Below are positions 1 through 10,693 of a DNA stretch of 64,000 nt, piece after piece (the stretch's first letter is position 1; every line of letters starts with the position of its first letter). Below the pieces are notes generated by a model. It made no database searches, was not told where the DNA came from, and saw nothing but the letters and a program-made list of their open reading frames with translations. Both the position numbers and the translations under genes were made by a program. Source of the DNA: Macrolepiota albuminosa (Eukaryota > Basidiomycota > Agaricomycetes > Agaricales > Agaricaceae); NCBI GenBank assembly GCA_027475525.1, contig JAMWFC010000049.1, positions 3,394,947 through 3,458,946 of the forward strand, written 5' to 3'.

Positions 1-623
1 TTGTTTCAGATAAGAGGCATTGTTTGCTTCTGAGCACTATCAAATAGCAGGAAATTGACCACATCTTCCATGTGAAATATTTATACTTCCAGGCATAGCA
101 AATCTGCTTGCACAGAATGACTCTTCTGTTGTAGCACTAGACTCTGAGGAATAACACAATGCTACTACCTCAGACTTGGCCTCAGCTATTATCTCTCATG
201 CTGGGACTCATCATGCATAGGCATCTGATACCAGACTTCATGCTGGCCCTTCTCGTGCAGTCCAGACAACTAGTTTGAGCAATAAATTCAACAACCTTTC
301 TAAAGCTCACTATATCACCCTTAAACAGCAGCAGAAAAAGGCTGAAGCAAAGCTCCACCAGGAGGAAAAAGGTATCACTGTCATTGCTGTTCTGTGGAAA
401 TACAATAAGAAATCCAAGCTAGTTGAAGTAAGCTATACTTGCACTTCTACGTTAGCATTACAATACTGACACAATGTGATATAGGTTCAGCCAGATGTCC
501 ATGTTTGTTAAACTTTTGACAAAATGAGGGAAACAAAAGCATGCCTCAATGAATTGCTTAAACAGATGAGAAATGATTACTACAAGGTTCATGCTAAAGC
601 TGATGAGCTTACATGGTGCATAT
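1..623. other. AT-rich DNA with a degenerate coding remnant
   Basis: No intact gene is visible. A 64-codon open stretch (275-469, plus) is lysine- and glutamine-rich and runs into what looks like an intron donor near 430. The sequence downstream (about 480-628) reads as protein-like fragments broken by stops. The Copia element at 629 interrupts this degenerate unit. I do not recognise a family. Confidence 0.3.
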
Positions 624-628
624 GGAAT

Positions 629-874
629 TGTTGAAGTCAGAGGAGTGTCGGCTTGTGACGCCCCCAGATTACAACAAGTATATACATTGCTAGTTTAGTT
701 CCACGCTGTTCCATAGAAATTTTACCATTGTAGCCAATACACTCGCTTGTGGTCATTCATGTTCGGCGCATTGTGTGCATCTCTGTGGGCCTGAAAAGGT
801 CTCTTGTGTTTATCTCATGTCACTCTCGTGTTTTCTTGTGCAGTCTCGTGCCTCTTGTGTTTATTCCCGTAATA
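629..874 (+). repeat. 5' LTR of the gag-only Copia element
   Basis: 246 bp beginning TGTTGAAGTCAG and ending in AATA just before GGTTATGG. It aligns along its length with 2000-2256. The end point was set by the target duplication at the other end and by the start of the primer binding site. Confidence 0.85.
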
Positions 875-893
875 GGTTATGGGCCCCAGCCCC
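875..893 (+). other. Primer binding site, initiator-tRNA half-molecule type
   Basis: The bases directly after the 5' LTR begin GGTTATGGGCCCCAGCC. They resemble the Drosophila copia primer site, which pairs with the anticodon-arm region of initiator tRNA-Met rather than with its 3' CCA end. This places the element in the Copia lineage independently of the Gag sequence. Confidence 0.7.
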
Positions 894-951
894 AAACTTA
901 ATCAAAACCATCGCTGCTTCTTCGCTTTTCTCACACGTTATTTTTGCTATC

Positions 952-1923
952 ATGGCTTACATACTTCCTCATTCATTCGCCTCTACCCTGCATCACAATG
1001 TTCCCAACAAGCTCGACGATTCCAATTGGTTCACATGGACCAAGAAAATGATGGGTGCTCTTCGGGCTGTCAGCATGACTGGTATTGTCACTGGCAAACT
1101 TCCCACACTCAGCTCTGAGGAGAAGAAGGACTGGAATAGGTCAGATAGGATGCTGAATGGATTTATTTATGGATGCGTCTCAGATGAGTACCAGTATCTT
1201 ATCGAGGACTGTGAGACTGGTACTGCTTCTTGGACAGGTCTCAAAGCTTATTTTGAGAAGTCAACTATTGGGAGCCGCATGTCTGCTCGTGCAGCATTCT
1301 ATGACATCCAATATGAGCCTGATTGTCCTATCTCCGCTTATATCCAGGCTCTTCAATCTGCCAAGGAGAGACTTTCTGCATATGGTGTCAAGATTGAGGA
1401 TACTGAATTCAAAGATGTTCTTCTCATGCATCTGAATGAAGCCTATCATTCCATTTGGCTTAGCATTCTGGCTCAATCCCCTGAGCCTGATCTTGCCCAG
1501 ATCAAACAGATGCTTACTAGTTCCATCGCCGCTGACTCCACAATCACAATCAAGTCTGAAGAAGTTTTTGTTGCTCGAGGTCAGACTTCTGCTAGGGTTG
1601 GCAGCTCATTGGTTGATGACAAGGGCAATCATTGGTGTGATCCCAAGTCTGATGGTTGTCATCGGTGTGGCAAAAAGGGTCATCGTGCTTACACCTGCAT
1701 TTATGATATGCCTCACAACATCAAAGACTACATTATGAAGAATCCTCGCCCTGGTTCATCCTCACCTTCACCTTCCTGTTCATCTTGTCATGCCAATGCT
1801 GTATCTGTTCCTGTCCATGCTGGTGCCACCTTCACTATCAATCCTAATTATGTCGACCCCACCTCTGATGATGAATGGTATACTGCACTCACAGCTGAGG
1901 AACGTGCCCCTCGTGTTCTTTGA
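952..1923 (+). CDS. gag: Copia-type Gag polyprotein
   Basis: A nucleocapsid-type structural protein of 323 residues. The open frame extends back to 775 inside the LTR. I chose the ATG at 952 because it lies downstream of the LTR and primer site and starts the Gag-like sequence. The N-terminal two thirds have the UBN2/gag_pre-integrase look of Copia Gags (LDDSNWFTWTKKM near the start). Near residue 235 there is one CCHC zinc knuckle, CHRCGKKGHRAYTC (C-x2-C-x4-H-x4-C). The C-terminus is short, serine/proline-rich and acidic, and ends at TGA with no pol frame following. The frame is uninterrupted although the LTRs have diverged, which suggests either selection or chance preservation. Confidence 0.8.
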   Translation: MAYILPHSFASTLHHNVPNKLDDSNWFTWTKKMMGALRAVSMTGIVTGKLPTLSSEEKKDWNRSDRMLNGFIYGCVSDEYQYLIEDCETGTASWTGLKAYFEKSTIGSRMSARAAFYDIQYEPDCPISAYIQALQSAKERLSAYGVKIEDTEFKDVLLMHLNEAYHSIWLSILAQSPEPDLAQIKQMLTSSIAADSTITIKSEEVFVARGQTSARVGSSLVDDKGNHWCDPKSDGCHRCGKKGHRAYTCIYDMPHNIKDYIMKNPRPGSSSPSPSCSSCHANAVSVPVHAGATFTINPNYVDPTSDDEWYTALTAEERAPRVL

Positions 1924-1999
1924 TGGATATTCTAGAATCAGTGGGAGTCTTATTGGATTTGGTGGGAGTATTTCTTGCATCACGCTGGACAGGTGGGAG

Positions 2000-2256
2000 T
2001 GTTGAAGTCAGAGGGGTGTTGGCTTGTGACACCCCCAGATTACAACAAGTATATACATTGCTAGTTTAGTTCCGCACTGTTCCATAGAAATTTTACCATC
2101 GTAGCCAATACACTCGCTCGTGGTCATTTGTGTTCAGCACATCATGTGCATCTCTGTGGGCCTAAAAAGGTCTCTCGTGTTTCTCTCGTGTTTATCTCAT
2201 GTCACTCTCGTGTTTTCTCGTGCAGTCTTGCACCTCTCATGTTTATTCCCATAATA
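2000..2256 (+). repeat. 3' LTR of the gag-only Copia element
   Basis: 257 bp, a diverged direct copy of 629-874 with an extra short duplication around 2180-2200. It is preceded by the purine tract CAGGTGGGAG and followed by the second GGAAT target copy. Confidence 0.85.
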
Positions 2257-2261
2257 GGAAT

Positions 2262-4600
2262 ATATTGTGTGCAAGATAAAAGTCATCAATATTATTTCAC
2301 CAATATTTAGGAGTAACATCCAGCTTCTAGCCAATGGCAGTGGTGCTATCAATGACTACTCTTTGTTAAGTCATTTCGACCACAACAAGCCTCTCTACAA
2401 GATGTTGGAAGAGTTCCAAAAACAGAAGCTTACAACTGAATCAAATATCAAGGCTTTTATTATTAAGATTCGCATTGCAATCATTGATTTTGAGTCTGTT
2501 TCTAATTTTTCAATAACTTTCTCCATTGCCCTCTAGTGTAGAATGTTAATATACCAATCTATATAATCCAGAATTCAACAGTATATTCAAGCTCACTTCA
2601 TAGCACAATAAGGAAAAAGAGCCTCAAGCATGCACAAGCCAATACTACCTCATTGGTATCTACATTAAATTCCAAGAAGAGCTTGATATCTTGTTCTATT
2701 GGTGATGAGTCCAACAAGCATTTACTGGTAGCTGCTCCAAAGGTTGTGCTCAAGAATGCATTCAAACCTCGAAATTCAGCCATGCCACCACCTCCTCTAC
2801 CACCTTCAAAATGGACTCAAAACCCACCTATGCAGGTGTACACATTTACTTGATCTACAGCTGCTGTTCTTGATGATGGAGAGGTTGTTCTAATTCCATC
2901 AGAAGAAGAGGAAACAATTGAGATTGCTACTGATTGGATCGATGGAGAGACTGCTTCAAATCAGAATGAGTCCTATTGCCAAACTGGATATATTGGTTGT
3001 GGAGCTACTAAATGTGCTATCTATATAAGCATTTGATTTTATGTGGTATTGTGTTCAACTTGTTGATATCTTGTGATTGTAGACTTGATGTGATGGTAGG
3101 GAATTTGTCCTAACCCAAAATTTTGATGAGCAAACTACATGCAATGAGGTGACAAAAAACTTGACTGGGAAGTACAAATTATTGGCTTTGTGCCATTGGT
3201 TTAAGGAAAAATTTGATGAGCATGCTGAAGCTCAATGATTGAGGACAATTCCTAGTGAGCACTGTAGTCTTTCTGACTGTATACTGACTTAGCGCTACAT
3301 TGTTTAGAGTTCTATTTCAACTACCAAGACTTGATGCTTGGGACCCTTCAACCATCACTAACTTCTGGCAGTACCCCATTTTCTTTCCAGGACTTTATTG
3401 CATCTCCATTACTCCCTTGTAGTCCTGTAGACCCAAAAGTTCGCAAATACACTGGTAATGACAATTTTGGTGAGGCATTGGATAATATGACAAAGGCTAT
3501 TCATGCATTTGTCCATTTTTTGGTCATCTACTCTCAGGATTACTTGCTATTTTGTGATTTGCAAGGTATATGTCTTGTTCTGAAGTCTTTGATGTAGATA
3601 ACTGATGCTGAATGGTATGCTAGTGTCAAATGGAGTGATGTGTCTGTTTGACCCACAAGCTCACACATCAGTCTCATAAGTTTCTAAATTGATCCATGTT
3701 AATCTCATAGACTCGGATACTACAGGAACACATTGAAACCCAATTACTATTGGGACTTGGGGTCAAAGGCATTTGCAAAAATCATGAAACAACACTATGA
3801 AGTCTGCAAAGACAACTGGATATGCAACCAACTAGCATTACACAACCTCACAGTAGAATCATCATCTCCAACTCGTGAGGTCTGCACAACTAGCACAGCC
3901 CACACAGCTGAGTGCCAGCCTGACACAACTTCCTGCCCAAAGCAAATGGATGTCATATCTATCTTGAATGATGATGTAGCACATGTTATGATGTCAGATA
4001 GTCTCTAGATTATCTCATTCCAGTTAGAAAAAGCACTGAATAAATATTTGCACTTCTATCTATTGTTTCTATGGCTATAAGCTACTCTGAATTAAAGTAG
4101 TAGGACGTTTCTAGAGTTTTTCAATTGTCGGAAGTTTCCGAGTGGTACAAACTAATAAAAACTTATATCCATTATTTTACTCTCAAATACTGGTTAAATG
4201 GTGTATATTAACTACTATCTGTGACTTGTGACTGATCCTAAGGACCCCATCAACTCGTTGCGATGGACAGTTTCTCAGCTAAGAGTTGACCTGACCCTGG
4301 AGGGCAACGGTACTTAAGCCTCAAAACCTCAGGAAGAATACGCTGGACATAAGCTTAGGCTGTATTATGGAGGCCGTCAACGTCGGAGATGGTTAACAGA
4401 ATACACACCACAGAGCAGGACCTGACTACATTAATGTGAGAGAGTGAGCGCGCAATGGTACGGACTGGAAGAATACCCAAAATAAGTGATAAATGGAGTA
4501 CTGGGAAATGGAGAATGCAAAAATAGTATAAATCAGTCAAATATGGCAAGTACTCACATATTAGACTGAAAGATGCTGTGGCATTGTTTACAGACTAATG
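2262..4600. other. Degenerate, AT-rich DNA with short coding fragments
   Basis: Short open stretches on the plus strand (2267-2536, 2653-2853, 3331-3597, 3733-4008) look protein-like in composition. They are separated by stops and possible introns and do not join into one frame. The fragment at 3733-4008 is a 91-codon run with tryptophan and cysteine. It may be the continuation of the unit interrupted at 629. No domain is recognised, and no terminal repeats were seen. Confidence 0.3.
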
Positions 4601-4649
4601 AAATCTGAAGATCCTGCCCGATCTGATCTCAATGAATTCGAGTTGTATC

Positions 4650-4705
4650 CGGGCGACGAACATGGGGCGACGAACATGGGGCGACGAACATGGGGCGACG
4701 AACAT
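4650..4705 (+). repeat. 14-bp tandem repeat, four copies
   Basis: The unit GGGGCGACGAACAT is repeated four times head to tail (4650-4663, 4664-4677, 4678-4691, 4692-4705); the first copy has C at its first base and the last runs into GGAG. The unit length is not a multiple of three, so this is not a coding repeat. Confidence 0.9.
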
Positions 4706-5070
4706 GGAGACACGCTAGTACATACCAGGGTGTGTGTGAACTCGCAGTCGAACATGTCCACTCATGTCGTTTTGCCACTGCGCACTTGTGCAAGAGCCTC
4801 TCGCAGGAAGAGGTCATCTTGTTGGCAATGCATAACTACCATAACGACCACGAGGTCTCAATCTATCAAGGAAGAACTAAATTTAAATTCATCACAACAC
4901 TCCATGATATCTGAGCTCTCATCAACATTATGATGAACAAGAACGCTTCATACAATTGACCGACGCACGTGGAGAAGCTGTCAGGATTGGGAATCAGCAA
5001 AAAAAAGGTCGGTGTGTGAGGGAGGTCATTTCTTGATATTACCCCAGAAAAGAGTAGTAACACTACTCAT

Positions 5071-5276
5071 AGTGAGTTAGTACAATTAACCTCTCCTATC
5101 GAATGAGATTCTGTGCGATTTGACGGACGGACCAAGTTTCAACAACACGTAGATGAATTTAAGACAGAGTATGTCGCGAAGGACAGTTTCTCTCGGAAGT
5201 CCCAAGCGGCCTACGCTAATTGCAGATCCATCACAAGAGGAAAGAATTGCGAAGGGCGGTTGCTCAGCAAAGTTAT
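5071..5276 (+). other. Diverged duplicate of the ATPase upstream region
   Basis: By eye, 5071-5210 aligns with 16443-16640, the segment just upstream of the ENA-type ATPase relic. Shared blocks in the same order include AGTGAGTTA, TCTCCTAT, TGTGCGATT, ACCAAGTTT, ATTTAAGACA and TTCTCTCG. The copy is interrupted at 5277 by the chromovirus. No ATPase coding sequence is recognisable after it on the other side of the element. Confidence 0.5.
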
Positions 5277-5493
5277 TGTCATGATATGTCATGATAACTC
5301 CAACTTACTTCTTACTTACTGATACCGTCACGTGACCACACATACCATACCGACGCGTGATAGATATAGATTCTTTAGTTCTATTCATTTTGTCTTAAGG
5401 TATGTGGTCGCAAACCTACTTATTACAGTTCACAATATATTTCGTCTTAAGCTTCCTACGTGCTGCATTGCAAATCACAGTCGAAGCATAACA
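5277..5493 (+). repeat. 5' LTR of the chromovirus
   Basis: 217 bp, TGTCATGATATG...ATAACA. It contains a TATA-like stretch (TAGATATAGA, 5361-5370). About 6 bases beyond it starts TAGTTCTATTCA (5376-5387), the 12-mer complementary to the primer site, consistent with transcription starting there. Confidence 0.95.
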
Positions 5494-5495
5494 CT

Positions 5496-5507
5496 TGAAT
5501 AGAACTA
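5496..5507 (+). other. Self-priming site (Tf1/sushi type)
   Basis: TGAATAGAACTA starts two bases after the 5' LTR. It is the exact reverse complement of TAGTTCTATTCA at 5376-5387 in the LTR. In Tf1 and the sushi group, about 11 bases at the 5' end of the genomic RNA fold back onto the primer site and prime reverse transcription without a tRNA. The length, perfect match and position fit that mechanism, and no TGG-initiated tRNA complement is present. Confidence 0.8.
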
Positions 5508-5541
5508 CTCAAAATTTTTTTTCTCCCTGTTCTGCTGCGAG

Positions 5542-6576
5542 ATGTCCGACTCTACGACGCCAATGCCAGAGGCCCCGGCTGCGCATTCCCCGGAGGAAAC
5601 GGTCGCTAAAATGGTCTTTGAGGCCCTGCAATCCGAACTCGCGGTTCAACTCCAGACCGGCCTAGGCGAGATCCAGGCCGGATTGGACGCGCTCGCCGTC
5701 AGATTGGCGCATGTCGAACAGATGGGCCGCGTCTCGGGTCCGAGACCTAGTATTAGCCTGCCAGAGAAGTACGACGGCGTGTCGAAGGCCCTCGCGGATC
5801 AGTTTATACGGCAGGTTGAGGCAGCAGCGGAGTTCGAGGTTTTTTGCGACGACCGGCAGAAGATCTTGTGGGCACAGTCATACCTGACGGGTTTGGCTCA
5901 GGCTTGGTCATGCGTCATCACGACAGGGCCCAACGATGTTGTTACCAATCCACGTCGCTTCCAATGGGCTGAGTGGTTGGCAGACTTTAAGGCTGCCTTT
6001 GGGATGCGTGACCCGGCCCAGGACGCACTCAACCGCATCGGGGTCCTTCAGCAGGGGTCGAAATCGATTACGGAATACTGCACGACGTTCTTTGAGCTCA
6101 AGGGCAAGCTCAGCCCGTTGGACGCGAATAGCGACTACGTGAAGGACCGCTTCTGGAAGGGCTTGAATGCGGCAGCGATGGAGGCGTTGGTGAATACTGA
6201 CTACGACACGGCGGAGCAAGCTCGTGACATACTGCTGCGCCGGGAGAGCAAGCTGACCGACTTGGCAGCCCGGCGCAAGGGTGCCTGGCATGCCCCGAGC
6301 GCGAACTCTTGCGCGGCGGTCTCGGCGCCGTCGACCCCTTTGCCTCCAGCACAGGTGCGGGCGGCCCCGCCCCCGCCGTCGGCTGACCCTAACGCGATGG
6401 ATGTGGACCACGCGAGGACCACGCCCACGGTGAGGAAGTGCTTCAAGTGCAAGAAGGCGGGCCATCTCATGGCGGAGTGCCCACTGTGGGCTGCAGCAAT
6501 TAAGGCGGCGGTGCGGGAGGCGATGGCTGGAGGAGAGGCGAAGGTGGAGGAGGCACCAGCGGCGGGTTTTGTATAG
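5542..6576 (+). CDS. gag: Gypsy Gag protein
   Basis: 344 residues, starting at the first ATG after the LTR. It has an acidic/alanine-rich N-terminus, a central retrotransposon-gag capsid region (about residues 75-230, with WAQSYLTGLAQAW and an ITEYCTTFFELKGKL segment), a proline/alanine-rich linker, and one zinc knuckle, CFKCKKAGHLMAEC (C-x2-C-x4-H-x4-C, about residues 304-317). It forms the virus-like particle and binds the genomic RNA. It ends at TAG 6574-6576, four bases after a slippery heptamer that leads into pol in the -1 frame. The frame is intact. Confidence 0.9.
   Translation: MSDSTTPMPEAPAAHSPEETVAKMVFEALQSELAVQLQTGLGEIQAGLDALAVRLAHVEQMGRVSGPRPSISLPEKYDGVSKALADQFIRQVEAAAEFEVFCDDRQKILWAQSYLTGLAQAWSCVITTGPNDVVTNPRRFQWAEWLADFKAAFGMRDPAQDALNRIGVLQQGSKSITEYCTTFFELKGKLSPLDANSDYVKDRFWKGLNAAAMEALVNTDYDTAEQARDILLRRESKLTDLAARRKGAWHAPSANSCAAVSAPSTPLPPAQVRAAPPPPSADPNAMDVDHARTTPTVRKCFKCKKAGHLMAECPLWAAAIKAAVREAMAGGEAKVEEAPAAGFV
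6564..6570 (+). promoter_or_regulatory. Canonical -1 ribosomal frameshift heptamer (gag-pol)
   Basis: G GGT TTT read in the gag frame fits X XXY YYZ exactly. It lies directly before the gag stop TAG (6574-6576). Slipping back one base enters the pol frame (TTT TGT ATA GGG TTG), which is open. This sets the Gag to Gag-Pol ratio. I could not verify a downstream pseudoknot by eye. Confidence 0.75.
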
Positions 6577-9500
6577 GGTTGCCCCGTGTCACCGCGGCAG
6601 GCGCAACCAACCGGTTCCATGTATTGTCGACTACGAATGGAGTTCTTTTGCATGGTCCGAATGAAGCGAGTGTTAAGCAACGTCGGCGGCAGCGGCGGGC
6701 GGCGGTGATTCATGCGAGATCCCCACGATCGCCGTATTCAGCGTTAGAGCTACCGGTCTCGCTGCGGGTCCAGGGACCTGCGGTGCAGCCTCGCATTGTT
6801 GACACCCGGGCGATGGTAGATTCGGGTGCCAGCTGTTGCTTCATCAACCCACGTTTTGTCCACGAGCAGGCCTTTCCCATCGTCCAGAAGAAGACACCTC
6901 TCCGTCTGTGCACGATTGACAACTCGGAGATCCGTTCGGGCCTGATCACGATGGAGGCCCACTTGTGCGTTGTGATTGGGGACCACGTGGAGAACCTGAT
7001 CTTTGACGTTGCAGACATCGGCGACGACAATCTGATCCTGGATGTGAATTGGCTGCGCATGCACAATCTGACGATAGACTGGGCGCGTTCAACAGTGGAG
7101 TTTGGCTCTCGCCGGTGCGTGGATCAGTGCTTGCCAGCGGACGTGTTGCAGTCGGTGGTGGCGCCACGACGGCGTGCTGCCCCCCGTGTTGCTGGGGTGG
7201 TGCCTGCGGCGCGCCGGCGCGGGGTACGTGCGTTTGCTCGAAAGTCAACAAACACGCAGGCTGCTCAGGAGTGCCCGTTAGTGCCGGCGCGTGCGGAACG
7301 TTATGCAAAACTGAAGATGGCACGGACGAGGAAGACTCGCTGGCTGCGTGGATTGAGGGCGGAGGCCGTGGGGAAGGCAAGAGTGTGCGTGGATGAGGCA
7401 CTCCGAGCGGCGGAGAGGCGGGAGGATGGTGGGGGCGCCTTTTTGGAGCAGAAGTGGGACTGGGAGTCTGGGAGGGGTGCGGAGGGTCCGTACCTGCGTC
7501 GGGGAGCGGCAGGACGAAGCTTTTCGCAGGTTCTAGCGGAGCGTGCATCAGGTGGACCGGAAAGGCGCAGCGTTGAGGAAATGGTGCCAGCCGAATTTCA
7601 TGAGTTCCTGGATGTGTTCGATAAGTCGCGGTCAGAGCGCCTTCCGACTCACCAGGAACACGATTTGGGCATCGACCTCATCGACGGCGCGTCGGTCCCG
7701 CCGCCAGGAAGGCTCTATCAGTTGGCGCCAGCGGAGTTGCGCGCTCTGCGTGAGTTCATCGACGAGAACCTGGCTAAGGGCTACATCCGACCGTCAAGTG
7801 CACCGTGCGGCGTGCCGGTTTTCTTTGTAAAAAAGAAGGATGGGACGCTGCGACTGGTGGTGGACTTCTGTGCACTGAACGCAGTCACACGACCAGACAC
7901 GTACCCCATCCCGCTAACTACGGAGCTCCTGGACCGGCTGCGTGCAGCGAGGGTGTTTACGACATTAGACATGAGGTGGGGCTATTATAATGTTCGGATC
8001 CGGGAGGGTGACGAGTGGAAGACGTCGTTTCGCACACGCTATGGACAGTTTGAGTTCTTGGTCATGCAGTTTGGACTGCGGAACGCTCCGGCTGCCTTCC
8101 AGCGTATGGTGAACGGCCTTTTTCATGACCTGGTGGACGTCTATGTGGTGCTCTACTTAGATGATATCATCATCTTCTCAGAGGACCCAACGCAGCATGA
8201 GATGCATGTCCGGGAGGTCTTACGGCGCCTGCGTGAGGCTGACCTCTTCCTGAAGCCTGAGAAGTGCCGCTTCCGAACGACAGAAGTGGACTACTTGGGT
8301 CTGAAGATATCTCCTGGTCGCATTGGCATGGACCCTGTGAAGGTCAGTGGAGTGACAGATTGGCCCACCCCACGCAACCTGCGTCATGTCAACCAGTTCC
8401 TAGGATTTTGTAACTTCTACAGGCGTTTCGTGGAGGATTACGCATGGATTACGCGCCCACTGGAGCGGTTGAAGGGGAAGGACGTGTCATGGAGGTGGGG
8501 GGGGGGAAGAACAGGCAGCGTTTGAGGCGTTGAAGGCAGCGTTTGTGGAGGCCCCGGTTTTAATGATGCCAGACACAGAGGCACCGTTCCGGGTGGAGAC
8601 GGACGCATCGGACTTCGCGGTGGGGGCAATCCTGTCTCAGAGGGTGCAGGAGGGTGAGTGGAAGCCCGTCGCGTTCTTTTTCAAGGCGATGCAGCCAGCG
8701 GAGCGCAACTATGACGTGCACGATAAGGAGCTCCTGTCAGTGGTCAGGGCCTTTGAGGCATGGAGACCTTACCTGGAGGGCAGTCCCCACCCTGTCGACG
8801 TGTTCTCGGACCATCGTAATTTGGAGTACTTCATGTCCGCACGCGACCTGAGCCGCAGGCAAGCGAGGTGGAGCATCTTCTTGAACCAGTTCGTGTTCTG
8901 CATCCACCACCGCCCAGGTCGCCTAAGTGCGGGGCCGGATGGTCTGTCACGCCGGCCGGACCACGAGGTGGAGGGCCCGGATAATACAGGCCAGAGATTG
9001 CTTTCGGAGGACAGGGTCGGGGCGCGGAGGGCAGTGGTGGTGGCAGTGGGGAGGTGCGGTGACTCAGAGGTGGTGCGGCGAGTGGCAGCAGTCCAGCGCG
9101 TGTTGGCTGACGGGGACATCCTGGGGTTGATCAGGCGGGTGTCAAGGGAGGACAAGAAGCTGGCGCCGTTGTGGGCGCTCGACTCGGCACCGGCATTGGT
9201 TCGCTCGCGACTAAAGGAGTTCCAGTTGGACAACGGCTTAGTGCGGTTTAGGGGACTGGTGTACATACCTGACAACGAAGAAGTCAAACGGACCCTGCTC
9301 CAGCTCTACCATGACTCGATCCCGGCGGGTCACCCAGGGCGTGCGAACACTCTGGCCTTCGTAGCGCGCAACTACTACTGGCCGAGGATGTCCGAGTATG
9401 TGCATCGTTACGTGGATGGGTGCGAAACCTGCCAACGCATTAAACTCCGGTGACAGAAACCGTATGGCCTACTACAGCCGCTTGAAGTACCCGACGGCCC

Positions 9501-10584
9501 TTGGCAGCATATCTCCACCGACTACGTTGGCCCGCTGCCACTGTCACGGGGCTTCGACGCGGTGCAGGTGGTCTGCGATAAGTCGACGAAGCGCGCCCAC
9601 TTCCTGCCGGCCCACTCAACAGACGACGCTGCCGCGATGTGTGACACCTTCATGGAGAGAGTGTGGTGCTTACACGGCACTCCCAAGAAGGTGGTCTCAG
9701 ATCGGGGGCCCCAGTTTGTGGCCCGGTACACAAGGCGAATGTGGGAACGATTGGGCATTAAACCGGCCCTCTCCACGGCGCACCATCCCCAGACCAATGG
9801 TCAGACAGAGAGGGTGAACCAGGAGTTGGAGATTTACCTTCGCGCGTTTGTCGATTACTATCAGGACGATTGGGTTAGCTGGCTCCCATTCGCGGAATTT
9901 GCTTACAATAATCGCCTCCACTCGGCAATTGGGATGTCACCGTTCTATGCGGAGTACGCGTATAACCCCACCTTCTCAATCGACCCCGTAAACTCGCAGT
10001 CGGTTCCCAAGGCCGACGAGAGGCTGGAGCGAATACGCACCGTGCAGGCGGAACTGAAGTCCTTGTTGGAGTTGGCGGCGGAGCGGATGCGACGTTTCCA
10101 CGACGCGTGGGTAGATGAGGCGCCGGACTACATAGTGGGTGACCGAGTCTTCCTTGAGCGGGCTGACCTGCGCTCGGACCGCCCTAGCAAAAAACTCGAC
10201 TTCAAGAGGTTCGGGCCGTTCCAGGTGGTACAGAAGGTTTCGAACTCTGCGTATCGTCTGGCCTTGCCGGACGGTTGGGCCATTCACGATGTTTTTCACG
10301 TTTCGTGCCTGATCCCGGCGCGGAGCGACACTATCCTGGGTCGTAGACAGGAACCGCCGCCGCCTGTACAGATGGAGACGGGCGACGAGGTCGAGAGGAT
10401 CTTACGTGAGAGGCGGACTAGGGGGGGAGTCTCGGAGTTCCTGGTGCGTTGGAAGGGGTACGACAAGAGTGAGGATGAGTGGCTCCGCGAATACGACATG
10501 CCCCATGCGATGGAGGCTATCCAAGAATTCCGTGCCAATGAAAGGACGCGTGGGAAGAGGAGGCGAAAGACACGGCAGGAGTGA
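6571..10584 (+). pseudogene. pol: Gypsy Pol with C-terminal chromodomain (two lesions)
   Basis: Pol is expressed by -1 frameshift from gag. It has an aspartic protease (DSGAS motif near 6819), a reverse transcriptase with YLDD at about 8153, RNase H starting with ETDASDFAVGA (about 8600), an integrase with an HHCC zinc module (about 9309-9444) and a DDE core (STDYVG about 9515, SDRGPQF about 9700, TERVNQE about 9806), and a chromodomain (FLVRWKGYDKSEDEW, about 10440-10485). Lesion 1 is a run of 10 G at 8497-8506; nine would keep the frame between RT and RNase H. Lesion 2 is a TGA at 9451-9453, just after the integrase zinc module and in frame with what follows. Either could be a sequencing error or a recent mutation. 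The chromodomain normally steers integration to marked chromatin. Confidence 0.9.
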
Positions 10585-10693
10585 TGGATACGATTCTTTT
10601 TTTCTTTTTCTGTTTTCTCCTTTTTTCTTTCGGCGCGTCTCCGCCCTTGCGCCTAGTGACGACGGGCGCTATCCTTGACAAGGAGGGGCCGGG

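Larger units (their letters stand above)
629..2256 (+). mobile_element. Short gag-only Copia-type LTR retrotransposon
   Basis: The element is 1,628 bp long, with two direct LTRs (629-874 and 2000-2256), a primer binding site directly after the 5' LTR, one gag frame, and a purine tract (about 1990-1999) directly before the 3' LTR. It is flanked by a perfect 5-bp target duplication, GGAAT (624-628 and 2257-2261), so it inserted as a complete unit. There is no protease, integrase, reverse transcriptase or RNase H in the 1.1-kb interior, so it must be moved in trans if it moves at all. This matches the TR-GAG class of non-autonomous elements described in plants. The LTRs differ at many positions, so it is not recent. 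Confidence 0.85.

Noticed and set aside
5908..6465. 185-codon frame on the minus strand across gag
   Set aside because: Arginine-rich shadow of the GC-rich Gag coding strand; no independent start context or similarity between copies.
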